A DNA stretch of 23,657 nt from an uncultured bacterium (GTDB taxonomy: Bacteria; Actinomycetota; Coriobacteriia; Coriobacteriales; Coriobacteriaceae). Each line of letters starts with the position of its first letter. Position 1 is the first letter of the stretch. Shown here piece by piece: positions 15,627-23,631 of the stretch. The stretch covers positions 1 through 23,657 of the forward strand of contig CAJMMN010000032.1 in assembly GCA_905214525.1 (NCBI GenBank), written 5' to 3'. A program made the translations under genes and the position numbers. Below the pieces are notes generated by a model. That model was not told the origin of the DNA. It was given only the letters and a program-made list of their open reading frames with translations, and did not search any database.

Positions 15627-16646
15627 TTATAAAACGATACCGTCCATAGAGTTGGCGACATTCTCGACCAGCCCCGCGCGCACGGCTTCGGCCGCCGCGA
15701 GCGTACCGTTTTTAACAGCCTCGACCGAGGTGGCACCGTGACCGATCAGGACTACGCCACGCAGGCCCAAAAGAATCGCGCCGCCCTTGGCATCACCAGA
15801 GAGCTTGGCCTTAATCTCGCGCATCTGCTTTTTGATGAGCAGCGCGGCGATCTTGGTGCCGAGCGAGGCCATAAAGGCGCCCTTGAGCTCCTGCAGCAAA
15901 AACTTGGCAGCGCCCTCGGTGGCCTTGAGCGCAATATTGCCCGACATGCCGTCGGCAACGACGACATCGAAATTGCCCGAGGTGAGGTCGGTGCCTTCGC
16001 AGTTGCCCACAAAGCCGGGAACGGCGGCTTTCATGGCCGGGAAGCAGGCCTTGGTAAAGTTGGAGCCCTTCTCGTCCTCGGTGCCATTGGCAAGCAGGCC
16101 CACGCGGGGATGCTCGATGCCCAGGACGACGCGGGCATAGGCGCTACCCATCTGGGCAAAACGCACCATGTCATCGACCTCGACATCGGGGTTGGCGCCC
16201 ATATCGCACAGCACCGTCAGACCGCCGGCGCGATTGGGCAGCGCATTGGTCAGACAGGGACGCACCGGCTGCTTCTTGCCTTCGGCCATATATCTAAACG
16301 GTGTGACGTAGGCGGTCGCGGCAGCTGTCATGGCACCGGTCGAGCCGGCGGAGAAGAACGCGTCCGCGTTGCCCTTTTTGATGGCGCGGCAGGCAAGCAC
16401 GATCGACGATTTACGCTTGGTCATCACGGCGCGAATGGGATCGTCATCCATGGCGATAACGTCGGGTGCCTCAAGAGCCTCAACACGTGCATGGGAAGCA
16501 GCAAAGGGATTGACGATTTCAGCGGGGCCAGCTGCCAAGACCTCGATATCGGGATCGGCGGCAAGCGCAGCCTCGATACCATCGAGAACAACCTGAGGTT
16601 TCTCGTCTCCGCCCACAATGTCTACACAAACGCGAACGTTACTCAT
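15627..16646 (-). CDS. plsX: Phosphate acyltransferase PlsX
   Basis: Interconverts acyl-ACP and acyl-phosphate; acyl-phosphate is the donor for PlsY in phosphatidic acid synthesis. It has 339 residues. Recognisable parts are VCVDIVGGDEKPQVVLDG at the N-terminus, FFSAGSTGAMTAAA (family usually SAGNTGA), LCDMGANPDV, LLANGTEDEKGS and the C-terminal LLGLRGVVLIGHGATS. The start is ATG at 16646 with AAGGAG seven nt upstream; an ATG two codons earlier is only one nt from that site and unlikely. A hairpin plus T-tract lies immediately before the ribosome-binding site. The gene stands between rpmF and acpP, the usual plsX neighbourhood. Confidence 0.95.
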   Translation of the reverse strand: MSNVRVCVDIVGGDEKPQVVLDGIEAALAADPDIEVLAAGPAEIVNPFAASHARVEALEAPDVIAMDDDPIRAVMTKRKSSIVLACRAIKKGNADAFFSAGSTGAMTAAATAYVTPFRYMAEGKKQPVRPCLTNALPNRAGGLTVLCDMGANPDVEVDDMVRFAQMGSAYARVVLGIEHPRVGLLANGTEDEKGSNFTKACFPAMKAAVPGFVGNCEGTDLTSGNFDVVVADGMSGNIALKATEGAAKFLLQELKGAFMASLGTKIAALLIKKQMREIKAKLSGDAKGGAILLGLRGVVLIGHGATSVEAVKNGTLAAAEAVRAGLVENVANSMDGIVL

Positions 16647-16663
16647 ATACATGCTCCTTATAC

Positions 16664-16693
16664 AAAAATGGCCGACTCATTGAGCCGGCCATT
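16664..16693 (-). terminator. Intrinsic terminator or attenuator between rpmF and plsX
   Basis: AATGGCCG and CGGCCATT arms (16667-16674, 16686-16693) form an 8-bp stem that can extend with CTCA/TGAG after one mismatch. Read on the minus strand it is followed by TTTTT (16664-16668). The plsX ribosome-binding site begins a few bases later, leaving no room for a promoter between them. Confidence 0.65.
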
Positions 16694-16733
16694 GTGGTTC
16701 CATTTGGAACGGCATCGCATCCAGAGTATACCG

Positions 16734-16913
16734 TTACTCGGTAACGATAACCTCGCGGTCCTTGTAGAAACCGCAGCTGGGGCACACGTGGTGCGGAAGC
16801 TTGACAGCGCCGCAACGGGGGCACGTGGACTGAGCCGCAGCCGAGATCTTCATGTTGGCGGAACGACGGGTGTGAGTGCGGATACGACCCTGCTTTTGTT
16901 TAGGTACGGGCAT
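16734..16913 (-). CDS. rpmF: Ribosomal protein L32
   Basis: A 59-residue large-subunit ribosomal protein. The minus strand encodes MPVPKQKQGRIRTHTRRSAN, then the zinc ribbon CPRCG … HHVCPSCGFYKDRE with four Cys, and ends VIVTE. This is the zinc-binding (C+) form of L32. The ATG at 16913 has AAGGAAGG upstream. DUF177 precedes it by 64 nt and plsX follows, the common bacterial order. The Cys motif means the protein depends on zinc; no zinc-independent copy is visible in this window. Confidence 0.95.
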   Translation of the reverse strand: MPVPKQKQGRIRTHTRRSANMKISAAAQSTCPRCGAVKLPHHVCPSCGFYKDREVIVTE

Positions 16914-16977
16914 AGTGACCTTCCTTATGAACTATCCAGTGTGGCGATTACGCGCAAGTAGCGATACTACCACAGTT

Positions 16978-17532
16978 TTACTCATCGAGCTTGAGATTCT
17001 TCAATGCTGCAAATGGATTTTCCGTGGCAGCGGCCCATTCTGCCTCTGCCTGAGCGGCACAATCGCATTGCTCGACGTTGAGATTGCAACCGCAAGTGGG
17101 ACACAGACCGCGGCAATCAGGCTTGCAGAGCACCACAAACGGCGTGTCCATGACGACCGCGTCGTTGATGGGCTCACCCAGATCGACGATGCGGTCCTCA
17201 CCCAGGAGCTCGTAGCCGTCCTCGTAGGCCTCGGGATCCTCGGGCTCCTCAAAGAGGTAGAACTCCTCGATCTCGCCGGCGATATCAAACGAGGCGGGCT
17301 CCAAGCAACGGTCGCACTCGCCGGTGGCGTGCGCGCGGACCATGCCCGTGAGCAAGACACCGGTACCGGCATTGGTAAAGACAACGTCGTAGTCGATGCC
17401 GTCCTGTAGCTGGTACTCCTTCTCGCCCACCGTGTAGGTGGCAACATCGACCTTGCCGGTCAGCGGATACGAATCACCAGGAAACTCGAGCTGCTCAGAA
17501 AGATCGACGGTAACGCTCGGGAACTCAGCCAT
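16978..17532 (-). CDS. DUF177 (YceD) family protein
   Basis: A 184-residue acidic protein of the DUF177/YceD family, which nearly always sits upstream of rpmF and is linked to 23S rRNA or large-subunit metabolism in bacteria and plastids. Visible are ATGECDRCLEPASFDI in the middle, an acidic stretch EEPEDPEAYEDGYELL, and CKPDCRGLCPTCGCNLN near the C-terminus; the CxxC pairs may bind zinc. The ATG at 17532 shares one base with the upstream gene's TAA (TAATG), so translation is probably coupled. The biochemical role remains unclear. Confidence 0.9.
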   Translation of the reverse strand: MAEFPSVTVDLSEQLEFPGDSYPLTGKVDVATYTVGEKEYQLQDGIDYDVVFTNAGTGVLLTGMVRAHATGECDRCLEPASFDIAGEIEEFYLFEEPEDPEAYEDGYELLGEDRIVDLGEPINDAVVMDTPFVVLCKPDCRGLCPTCGCNLNVEQCDCAAQAEAEWAAATENPFAALKNLKLDE

Positions 17533-18029
17533 TACCACTGACCATTCTGCTGGGCGGCACCCTCGTTGAGCTGCTGACGGCAACGGGTGACGGTGCCGGT
17601 CAGGCTCTTGAGGTTCTCCTCGAGGTGCGTAAAGACCTGCTCGGCGTAATCCTCGGCGGCATAGCGCGTCTCGCGCTCATACTGCTGGGCACGGTCGCGA
17701 ATATCGTCGGCCTGCTGCTGCGCTAAGCGGACGATCTCCTGCTCACCGGCAATGGTGAGGGCCTGCTGCTGAGCATCGGCGATGATGGAATCGGCCTGAG
17801 CGGCGGCGGAAGCCATAAGCTCCTCGCGCTCCTTGAGGATACGGCGGGACTTCTGCCATTCCTCGGGATAGCTCATGCGGATCTCGTCGAGGATGTTAAA
17901 GAAGACGTCGGCATCGATAACCTTCATCTGGGCGTTCTTGCCGAACGGCGTCTTAGCCTCTTCGATGAGCCCCTCGAGCTCGTCGACAAGACTCACGATC
18001 CTGTCGCCAGGAAAATTCTCGCCCGGCAT
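17532..18029 (-). CDS. SepIVA/DivIVA-like coiled-coil protein
   Basis: A 165-residue, mostly alpha-helical protein without membrane segments. After SLVDELEGLIEEAKTPF comes VIDADVFFNILDEIRMSYPEEWQKSRRILKEREEL, which resembles the conserved core of actinobacterial DivIVA-domain proteins. A Gln/Ala-rich coiled coil with heptad-like spacing then runs to the end. In mycobacteria a SepIVA gene sits directly upstream of the DUF177 gene and rnc; the same neighbourhood here supports homology and hints at a role in septum or cell-envelope growth. The ATG at 18029 has AAGGAG five nt upstream. Homology is inferred from pattern and synteny. Confidence 0.7.
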   Translation of the reverse strand: MPGENFPGDRIVSLVDELEGLIEEAKTPFGKNAQMKVIDADVFFNILDEIRMSYPEEWQKSRRILKEREELMASAAAQADSIIADAQQQALTIAGEQEIVRLAQQQADDIRDRAQQYERETRYAAEDYAEQVFTHLEENLKSLTGTVTRCRQQLNEGAAQQNGQW

Positions 18030-18097
18030 CCGGTCTCCTTTCATAGGTAACATATCATCGTGTTAGTTTACCACATGCCACCAGGCATTAAAAAACG

Positions 18098-18595
18098 TCA
18101 CGAAAAGCGATGTTTGAGCGCCTTGACCACATTGGGCGGAACAAAATTAGAGACGTCACTACCGAGCGAGGCAATCTGGCGAACCACCGAGCTCGAGATA
18201 TAGCCGTACTGCGGCGCACTCATGACGAAGATGGACTCCAGCTCGTTATCCAGGCGGTAGTTAAGGTCGGCCTGCTGCAGCTCGTACTCAAAGTCGGTCA
18301 TGGCACGCAGACCCTTGACCACGGCTCCTGCTCCCTGTTCGCGGGCAAAATCGACCAAGAGGCCGGTGAAGGGTAGCACCTCAACGCCGTCAATATCACC
18401 GAGCGCATCACGTGCCAGCGCCACGCGCTCATCGAGCATAAAGGTGGTGCCCACGCCGTTTTTTCCCTGCGACTCGGCAACGGCCACGATCACGCTGGGA
18501 AAGATGCGGCGGGCACGGCGAATCACGTCGATGTGGCCAAACGTGATGGGATCGAAGGTGCCCGGGACGATTACGCGGTTAATGGTGTCACTCAT
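18098..18595 (-). CDS. coaD: Phosphopantetheine adenylyltransferase
   Basis: Joins 4'-phosphopantetheine and ATP to dephospho-CoA, the penultimate step of coenzyme A synthesis. It has 165 residues. The nucleotidyltransferase motif is TFDPITFGHIDVI (13-25, T/HxGH signature) and the second ATP-binding motif is YISSSVVRQIASLG near 130, with VVKGLRAMTDFEYE in between. The ATG at 18595 has GGAGG five to seven nt upstream. Its first eight bases overlap the end of rsmD, in the common rsmD-coaD order. CoA is the source of the arm on AcpP encoded nearby. The open frame continues upstream of the ATG but there it overlaps rsmD in another frame. Confidence 0.96.
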   Translation of the reverse strand: MSDTINRVIVPGTFDPITFGHIDVIRRARRIFPSVIVAVAESQGKNGVGTTFMLDERVALARDALGDIDGVEVLPFTGLLVDFAREQGAGAVVKGLRAMTDFEYELQQADLNYRLDNELESIFVMSAPQYGYISSSVVRQIASLGSDVSNFVPPNVVKALKHRFS

Positions 18596-19217
18596 GAGCA
18601 TCCTCCGTGGGTGCGTCGCTATCGTTGCCATCATCCTCGCCGTTGCCAACCCAACGAAGCAGGTCGACCGAGGTAATGCCGTAACGCTTCTCACGCACGG
18701 TCTCAAAGCCTGCCGGATGCGCACCCGCATCGGCGGCAGCGTGCTCGAACAGCGCATAGGCACCCGGTACCAGCAAGCCTTGCTGAGCTAAGTTTTGCAG
18801 CAGCTCCTCGACCGGCTCGGCGCCAAAAGCATAGGGCGGGTCGAGCAGGACCAGGTCAAAGGGACCGCCCGGCACGCGGCCGCGCGAGGCGCTCGCCAGC
18901 ATGTCGCCCGTTACCACGCGCCAACGCGCACGGTCACGGCAGAGCGACTCGATATTCTTGGTAATGAGCCGCGCGGCATTCCGATCGATCTCGAACGTCG
19001 TGAGTGAGCGGGCACCACGTGAGAGCATCTCTAACCCTAAGGCACCGGAGCCGCCAAAGGCGTCCAGCACGCGGACCTCGTCCAGATCGAAGTCGAATGC
19101 CGACATGACCATAGATGCGCACGCCTCGCGCACGCGATCGGTCGTGGGGCGGGTGACATCGCGACCACGGGGCTCCTCGATCTTACGACCGCGCCATTCG
19201 CCGCCGATGATTCTCAT
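18588..19217 (-). CDS. rsmD: 16S rRNA (guanine966-N2)-methyltransferase RsmD
   Basis: Methylates G966 of 16S rRNA in the small subunit, using S-adenosylmethionine. It has 209 residues. The N-terminal MRIIGGEWRGRKI is typical. The SAM-binding motif I is VLDAFGGSGALGLEMLSRGA and the catalytic motif IV is DLVLLDPPYAFG. The C-terminal tail (GNGEDDGNDSDAPTED) is acidic and low-complexity, longer than in most homologues. The ATG overlaps the recG stop by four nt (ATGA), and the end overlaps coaD by eight, so recG-rsmD-coaD are co-translated. Confidence 0.95.
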   Translation of the reverse strand: MRIIGGEWRGRKIEEPRGRDVTRPTTDRVREACASMVMSAFDFDLDEVRVLDAFGGSGALGLEMLSRGARSLTTFEIDRNAARLITKNIESLCRDRARWRVVTGDMLASASRGRVPGGPFDLVLLDPPYAFGAEPVEELLQNLAQQGLLVPGAYALFEHAAADAGAHPAGFETVREKRYGITSVDLLRWVGNGEDDGNDSDAPTEDAHE

Positions 19218-21391
19218 CCTCCGCTGACCTCCTTAAAAATGTGTCGATATCGCATGGCGACCGCATCGCGCAGGGGGCGCGTCGCCACGGAGTCAAGGTT
19301 GCAAGCATACCGCAAGAGCTCGACCGCGTCCAAATGGGCCCACTCGATCAGCTCCTCGTCGGCATCCAAGTCGACAAAGCGCAGAGTCACACCGCCATGC
19401 TGGCGGTACCCCAGGATTTCGCCCTCGTGGCGCAGACGAAGGTCCATCTGGGCGAGCGTAAAGCCGTCCGAGGTCTTTTCGAGCGACTGGAGACGGTCTT
19501 GCGCCGCCGAAGCGCCGCCGTTGCCCTTGGAGTGCGTCATGACCAGGCAGGTGCCCGACACGCTGCCGCGGCCCACGCGGCCGCGCAGCTGGTGCAGGGC
19601 CGCCAAGCCAAAGCGCTCACCGTTCTCGATGACCATGACGGTGGCGTTGGTCACGTCGACGCCCACCTCGACCACCGTAGTCGAGACGAGCACGTCAATC
19701 TCGCCGCGCTTGAAGGCATCGATAACCTGGTCCTTCTCCCCCGCTGGCATGCGGCCGTGAAGGCGCTCGATGGCAAGACCCGGCAACGCCAGACGCAGGC
19801 GATCGAGCTCGGTCGCCGTATCGTGCAGCGGCACGGGGACCGTCACGCGGCCCTCGCCGTCGCGGGCGATACCGGGCACGTCCTCCAGCTCATCGGCCGA
19901 GTCGCTCGGCTCCACGAGCGGGCAAATCACGTAGGCCTGCTGACCCTTTTCATGCGCCTCGCGGATGGCGCCATAGGCAAGGTCGCGGCTCGACTCGGTG
20001 AGCACGCGTGTCGTCACGCCAGCGCCAGGGACGGGCCGATGGCGGATGATGCTCGTGTCCAGATCGCCGTAGACCGAAAGTGCCAGCGTACGTGGGATGG
20101 GCGTTGCCGTCATAACGAGCAGATCGGCACCAGGGCCCTTCGCACGCAGGGCGTTGCGTTGGCCGACGCCAAACCGGTGCTGCTCATCGATGACCACGAG
20201 CGACAGATGCTTGAACGCAACGTTATCCGAAAGCACCGCGTGGGTGCCAAAGAGGACATCGAGCTCGCCCGATTCCAGCTGCGCATGGATCCGCTCGCGC
20301 TCGGCCGCCGGCGTGGCGCCCGTCAGGAGCGCCCAGGTCATGCCAGCCTGCGAAAGCAAGGGGCCGGTCTTATCGGCATATTGACGCGCCAGCACGCCCG
20401 TGGGCGCCATAACGCAGGCCTGTGTGCCGCTATCGGCAGCCACAGCCAGCGCGCAGGCGGCAACGGCGGTCTTACCGGTACCGACATCGCCCAGCAGCAG
20501 GCGGTTCATCACGCGCCCGCCATCGCACATATCGCGCAGGATGTCTTGGAACGCGGCCTCCTGCTCGTCGCTCAGCGAAAACGGCAGGGCCTGCTTGAGC
20601 GCGGCCAGGTGCTCGCCCGCGGCGTGGGCGTAGGGAGCGACTTCGACCAAGACACCGTCGTTGCGCAGGCGCAGCGCCAGCTGCAGGTAGAGGCACTCCT
20701 CGTAGGCAAGCCGTGCGCGCGCGATTTCGCGCTCAGCCATGCTCGAGGGAAAGTGGATCGATCGAAGGGCACGGGCATGGCTCATGAGCTTCCGCTTTGC
20801 GCGCAGCGGTGCCGGAATGGGATCAAAGGGATTGCCGACGACCTCGAGCGCGCCGCTAACGATGCGGCGCATCCACGCCTGGCTCACGCCGTCACTCACA
20901 TAATGGACCGGCAGGATAGTGCCCGCGGCGCGCCCTTCCTCAAGCTTTTCAAAGTGCGGCGAGGCCATCTGCTTAAAGCCGTAGGCAAACTCGACCTTAC
21001 CCATTACGGCCAGGCGGTCGCCCTGCTTAAGCTGCTGGGCAATCCAGGGCTGGCGGAAAAAGGCGACCTGCAGCACGCCCGTCTCGTCAACGAGTGAGAC
21101 CTCGGTCACCTGCATGTGCGGACGAGGCTGCTTTTGGACGATACGGTCGACCGTGGCGATGATGGTACACACGGTACCGATGGGCGCCATCTCGATGGAC
21201 CAGGAGCGCGTAAAGTCCAGGTATCGATGAGGGATATGGAGAAGGAGGTCCCCCACCGTCCGAATTCCCAGACGGCGAAGGGCCTCCTCACGTTTACCCG
21301 AAACATATTTGAGTCGCGCGATATCCTCGTCGAGCGCATTGCTCTGGGCAAAGCGCTCCGAGACGCGCGGCACGGAGCACAGTTCGGACAT
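19214..21391 (-). CDS. recG: ATP-dependent DNA helicase RecG
   Basis: A superfamily 2 helicase that reverses stalled replication forks and migrates Holliday junctions. It has 725 residues. The N-terminal wedge domain carries an OB fold (about 65-150). The motor follows, with LLLGDVGTGKTAVAA (298-312, Walker A), IDEQHRFGVGQRN (401-413, DEQH box), MTATPIPRTLALS (motif III), and VSTTVVEVGVDVTNATVMVIE plus QLRGRVGRG (motifs V and VI). The usual RecG TRG-type C-terminal motif region is present (GEILGYRQHGG). The start is ATG at 21391 with a weak AGG nearby. It follows the FakA-like gene by 10 nt and overlaps rsmD by four nt. Confidence 0.97.
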   Translation of the reverse strand: MSELCSVPRVSERFAQSNALDEDIARLKYVSGKREEALRRLGIRTVGDLLLHIPHRYLDFTRSWSIEMAPIGTVCTIIATVDRIVQKQPRPHMQVTEVSLVDETGVLQVAFFRQPWIAQQLKQGDRLAVMGKVEFAYGFKQMASPHFEKLEEGRAAGTILPVHYVSDGVSQAWMRRIVSGALEVVGNPFDPIPAPLRAKRKLMSHARALRSIHFPSSMAEREIARARLAYEECLYLQLALRLRNDGVLVEVAPYAHAAGEHLAALKQALPFSLSDEQEAAFQDILRDMCDGGRVMNRLLLGDVGTGKTAVAACALAVAADSGTQACVMAPTGVLARQYADKTGPLLSQAGMTWALLTGATPAAERERIHAQLESGELDVLFGTHAVLSDNVAFKHLSLVVIDEQHRFGVGQRNALRAKGPGADLLVMTATPIPRTLALSVYGDLDTSIIRHRPVPGAGVTTRVLTESSRDLAYGAIREAHEKGQQAYVICPLVEPSDSADELEDVPGIARDGEGRVTVPVPLHDTATELDRLRLALPGLAIERLHGRMPAGEKDQVIDAFKRGEIDVLVSTTVVEVGVDVTNATVMVIENGERFGLAALHQLRGRVGRGSVSGTCLVMTHSKGNGGASAAQDRLQSLEKTSDGFTLAQMDLRLRHEGEILGYRQHGGVTLRFVDLDADEELIEWAHLDAVELLRYACNLDSVATRPLRDAVAMRYRHIFKEVSGG

Positions 21392-21401
21392 GGGCAGTTG
21401 C

Positions 21402-23063
21402 CTACTCGATCGAGAAGATCACGGGATAGAGCGGCTGCTCGCCACGATGGGCGTCAATCTCCAGATCGGGCTGAGCCTCCTCAATGGCATCGACAATCTC
21501 CTGGAAGGCCTCATTGGACAGTTCCTCGCCTGCCAGAATCGTCAGCGCGTCGCCCTCCTCTTCCTCCTGCATACGGTTAATGCAATCGAGCGTGACCTGC
21601 TTCACGTCGGAGCCGACCACATCAATGGAGCCGGCAATGATACCCATGACGTCACCGGAGTGAATCGGCGAGCCGTCGGAGGCGCTGGAATCGCGCACGG
21701 CACGGGTGACCTCGCCATCGCGAACCTCACTGATGGCGTCGACCATAGCGGCGACGGCATCCTCAAGCTCGGAATCGGGTAGGACCGCGAACAGCGCGGA
21801 GAAGGCCTGCGGAACGGTCTTGGTGGGAACGACGGCGACCTTCTTGTCGGTGCAGGCTGAAGCAGCGGCCTCGGCGGCCATGCGGATGTTGCCGTTGTTG
21901 GGCAGGATGATGACCGAGGTCGCGTTGACCTGGTCGACGGCGCCCAGCAGGTCTGCAGTCGAAGGGTTCATGGTCTGGCCACCCGAGACGATCACGTCAA
22001 CGCCGAGAGACTTGAGGATGTCTGCCTCGCCGGAACCGGCGGCAACGGCGACAAAGCCCAGGGCCTTCGCGGGCTCGGCGGCCTTTTCCTGGTCCTCGTG
22101 GATCTTGGCAGTACGGTCGTGGGCCTCCATCTCCATGTTATGGATAAAGACTTCGTAGATCTGACCAAGCTGCAGCATGTGCTCGAGCACCAAGTTGGGG
22201 GTGTTGGAGTGCACGTGAATCTTGTAATCGGGGTAAGCACCCACGAGCAGCTCGCAGTCGCCCATGGAACCCAGGAACTTGAGGCACTCGTCCTCGTCAA
22301 AGGGAGCGTCGGCCTTAAAGAGGAACTCGTTGCAGTAGCGGAATTCCGAGCCCTCCCAGTCGTCGTTGGCCTCGATCTCAACACGACCAAGGGCCGCGTC
22401 GCGGGCAGAGCAGGCGGAATCAAACGTGGCGGAGAAATCCTCGACAACGGTGCTGCGGCCAAGAGCGGCGGCAACAAAGTTCTCAAGGAAAATAGCAAAG
22501 CCAAAGGCGCCGGAGTCGACCACGCCGTTCTCCTTCAGAACGGGCAGCAGGTCGGGCGTGCGGGCGACGGACTGGTAGGCCTCGACGACGATGGCGTCGA
22601 GCGCGTCCTCGGCCGAGAACTTCTTCTTTTCGCACTCGTCGGCCTTGGTCGAGACATCGCGCAACACCGTGAGGATCGTACCCTCGATGGGCTTACGGAC
22701 GGCCTGGAAGGCAACCTTGACGGCACGACGGAAGGCGAAGGCGATGTTGGCGGACGTAATGGGCTCGTCGGCGGAGACAAGGCCCTCGGCCACGCCGCGC
22801 AAGATCTGCGAGGTGATGACGCCGGAGTTGCCGCGGGCGCCCATCAGGGAGCCGTGGGTGATGGCGCCGGCGATGGCCTCCATGTCGGCGTCGGCGGGAA
22901 GGGCAGAAAGCTCCTTGGTCACCGAGGCGAGCGTGAGCGACATGTTGGTGCCGGTGTCACCGTCGGGCACGGGAAAGACGTTGAGCTTGTTGATCTCCTC
23001 GGCCTTGTCGGAAACGGCAGCCGCAGCGATCGGAAAACAGGTGCGAATGGTCTTTGCAATCAT
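21402..23063 (-). CDS. fakA: DAK2/DhaL domain protein, fatty acid kinase FakA-like (YloV)
   Basis: FakA phosphorylates fatty acids held by FakB carriers, giving acyl-phosphate for PlsX/PlsY. It has 553 residues. The N-terminal DhaL nucleotide-binding domain shows LNVFPVPDGDTGTNMSLT (27-44, metal-binding Asp residues) and LMGARGNSGVITSQILRG (73-90). A middle domain follows, with YCNEFLFKADAP and HVHSNTPNLVLEH. The C-terminal DegV-like part has VDVIVSGGQTMNPST and VIILPNNGNIRMAA. This is the standard YloV/FakA architecture. The ATG at 23063 has GGAG about 12 nt upstream, a loose spacing. It follows the Asp23 gene by 27 nt and precedes recG by 10 nt. No FakB (DegV) gene lies in the window. Confidence 0.9.
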   Translation of the reverse strand: MIAKTIRTCFPIAAAAVSDKAEEINKLNVFPVPDGDTGTNMSLTLASVTKELSALPADADMEAIAGAITHGSLMGARGNSGVITSQILRGVAEGLVSADEPITSANIAFAFRRAVKVAFQAVRKPIEGTILTVLRDVSTKADECEKKKFSAEDALDAIVVEAYQSVARTPDLLPVLKENGVVDSGAFGFAIFLENFVAAALGRSTVVEDFSATFDSACSARDAALGRVEIEANDDWEGSEFRYCNEFLFKADAPFDEDECLKFLGSMGDCELLVGAYPDYKIHVHSNTPNLVLEHMLQLGQIYEVFIHNMEMEAHDRTAKIHEDQEKAAEPAKALGFVAVAAGSGEADILKSLGVDVIVSGGQTMNPSTADLLGAVDQVNATSVIILPNNGNIRMAAEAAASACTDKKVAVVPTKTVPQAFSALFAVLPDSELEDAVAAMVDAISEVRDGEVTRAVRDSSASDGSPIHSGDVMGIIAGSIDVVGSDVKQVTLDCINRMQEEEEGDALTILAGEELSNEAFQEIVDAIEEAQPDLEIDAHRGEQPLYPVIFSIE

Positions 23064-23090
23064 GGGTATTTAAATCTCCGTTTTCGGATG

Positions 23091-23447
23091 CTAGTTCAGA
23101 CGGCTCTTGAGCGCGTCGATATGGATGCCGATCTTAAGGCTGGCGGGATCGATCTGGGCGATCTCCTGCAGGGTGAAGGCAACGGAGCTCGAAAGATTGT
23201 GGCAGACGGATTTCATGTTGACGCCGTTCTCGAGCACGACGTGAAGATCGACCGTAAGGCCGTTCTCGTCGGCGGAGACAAGCACGCCCTTGCGGAGGCG
23301 CTGACCGGCAAGCAGGCGCACGCTCCCGGCGCCTTGGAGCTGCTCAGCCATACCGACGACGCCATAGCACGTCATCGCGGCATAACCGGCAATATCGGCA
23401 ATAACGTCGTTCGAGACGCTCAGGCTGCCGTTAATGGTCTCAGACAC
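23091..23447 (-). CDS. Asp23/Gls24 family envelope stress protein
   Basis: A 118-residue protein of the Asp23/Gls24 (YloU) family, cytosolic proteins linked to cell-envelope stress in Gram-positives. Typical parts are GSLSVSNDVIADIAGYAAMTCYGVVGMA at the N-terminus, KGVLVSADENGLTVDLHVVLENGVNM, and the C-terminal EIAQIDPASLKIGIHIDAL. The start is GTG at 23447, with AAGGAG six nt upstream; an in-frame extension to 23480 lacks such a site. The gene leads the run fakA-recG-rsmD-coaD, matching the yloU-yloV order of Bacillota and Coriobacteria. Confidence 0.9.
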   Translation of the reverse strand: MSETINGSLSVSNDVIADIAGYAAMTCYGVVGMAEQLQGAGSVRLLAGQRLRKGVLVSADENGLTVDLHVVLENGVNMKSVCHNLSSSVAFTLQEIAQIDPASLKIGIHIDALKSRLN

Positions 23448-23503
23448 AAGAATCTCCTTATCTGGTGCTCGCGGCACCATGTCGTGGGAGCAATCATTGC
23501 AAT

Positions 23504-23509
23504 ATTCTA
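23504..23509 (-). promoter_or_regulatory. Candidate -10 box of the asp23-fakA-recG operon
   Basis: Minus-strand TAGAAT (5 of 6), about 57 nt before the GTG start. No good -35 at 16-18 nt. The same hexamer lies ahead of acpP. The rest of 23481-23606 shows no gene. Confidence 0.3.
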
Positions 23510-23606
23510 CAACGACCGCGCCATGTTGAGGTGGTGGGTCGCGGGATTACATCCTCGACACGAAATGTTGATATGGCAACGTTCGAGTCAAGTGGTCGCG
23601 GCATCA

Positions 23607-23631
23607 AAACCACCCCTAAAAGGGGTGGTTT
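23607..23631. terminator. Bidirectional intrinsic terminator at the right edge
   Basis: AAACCACCCC (23607-23616) and GGGGTGGTTT (23622-23631) form a perfect 10-bp stem with the 5-nt loop TAAAA. Read on the minus strand it is followed by TTTT, and on the plus strand by TTT. It probably ends the transcript entering from beyond the right edge and insulates the asp23 promoter. Confidence 0.8.

Noticed and set aside
18068..18092. Hairpin ATGCC-TGGT-GGCAT with a T-run after coaD
   Set aside because: On the coding strand the T-run comes before the hairpin, not after it, so it does not fit an intrinsic terminator of coaD; the stem is only 5 bp.
18596..18763. N-terminal extension of coaD
   Set aside because: It lies over rsmD in a different frame; the ATG at 18595 has GGAGG and the usual CoaD beginning.
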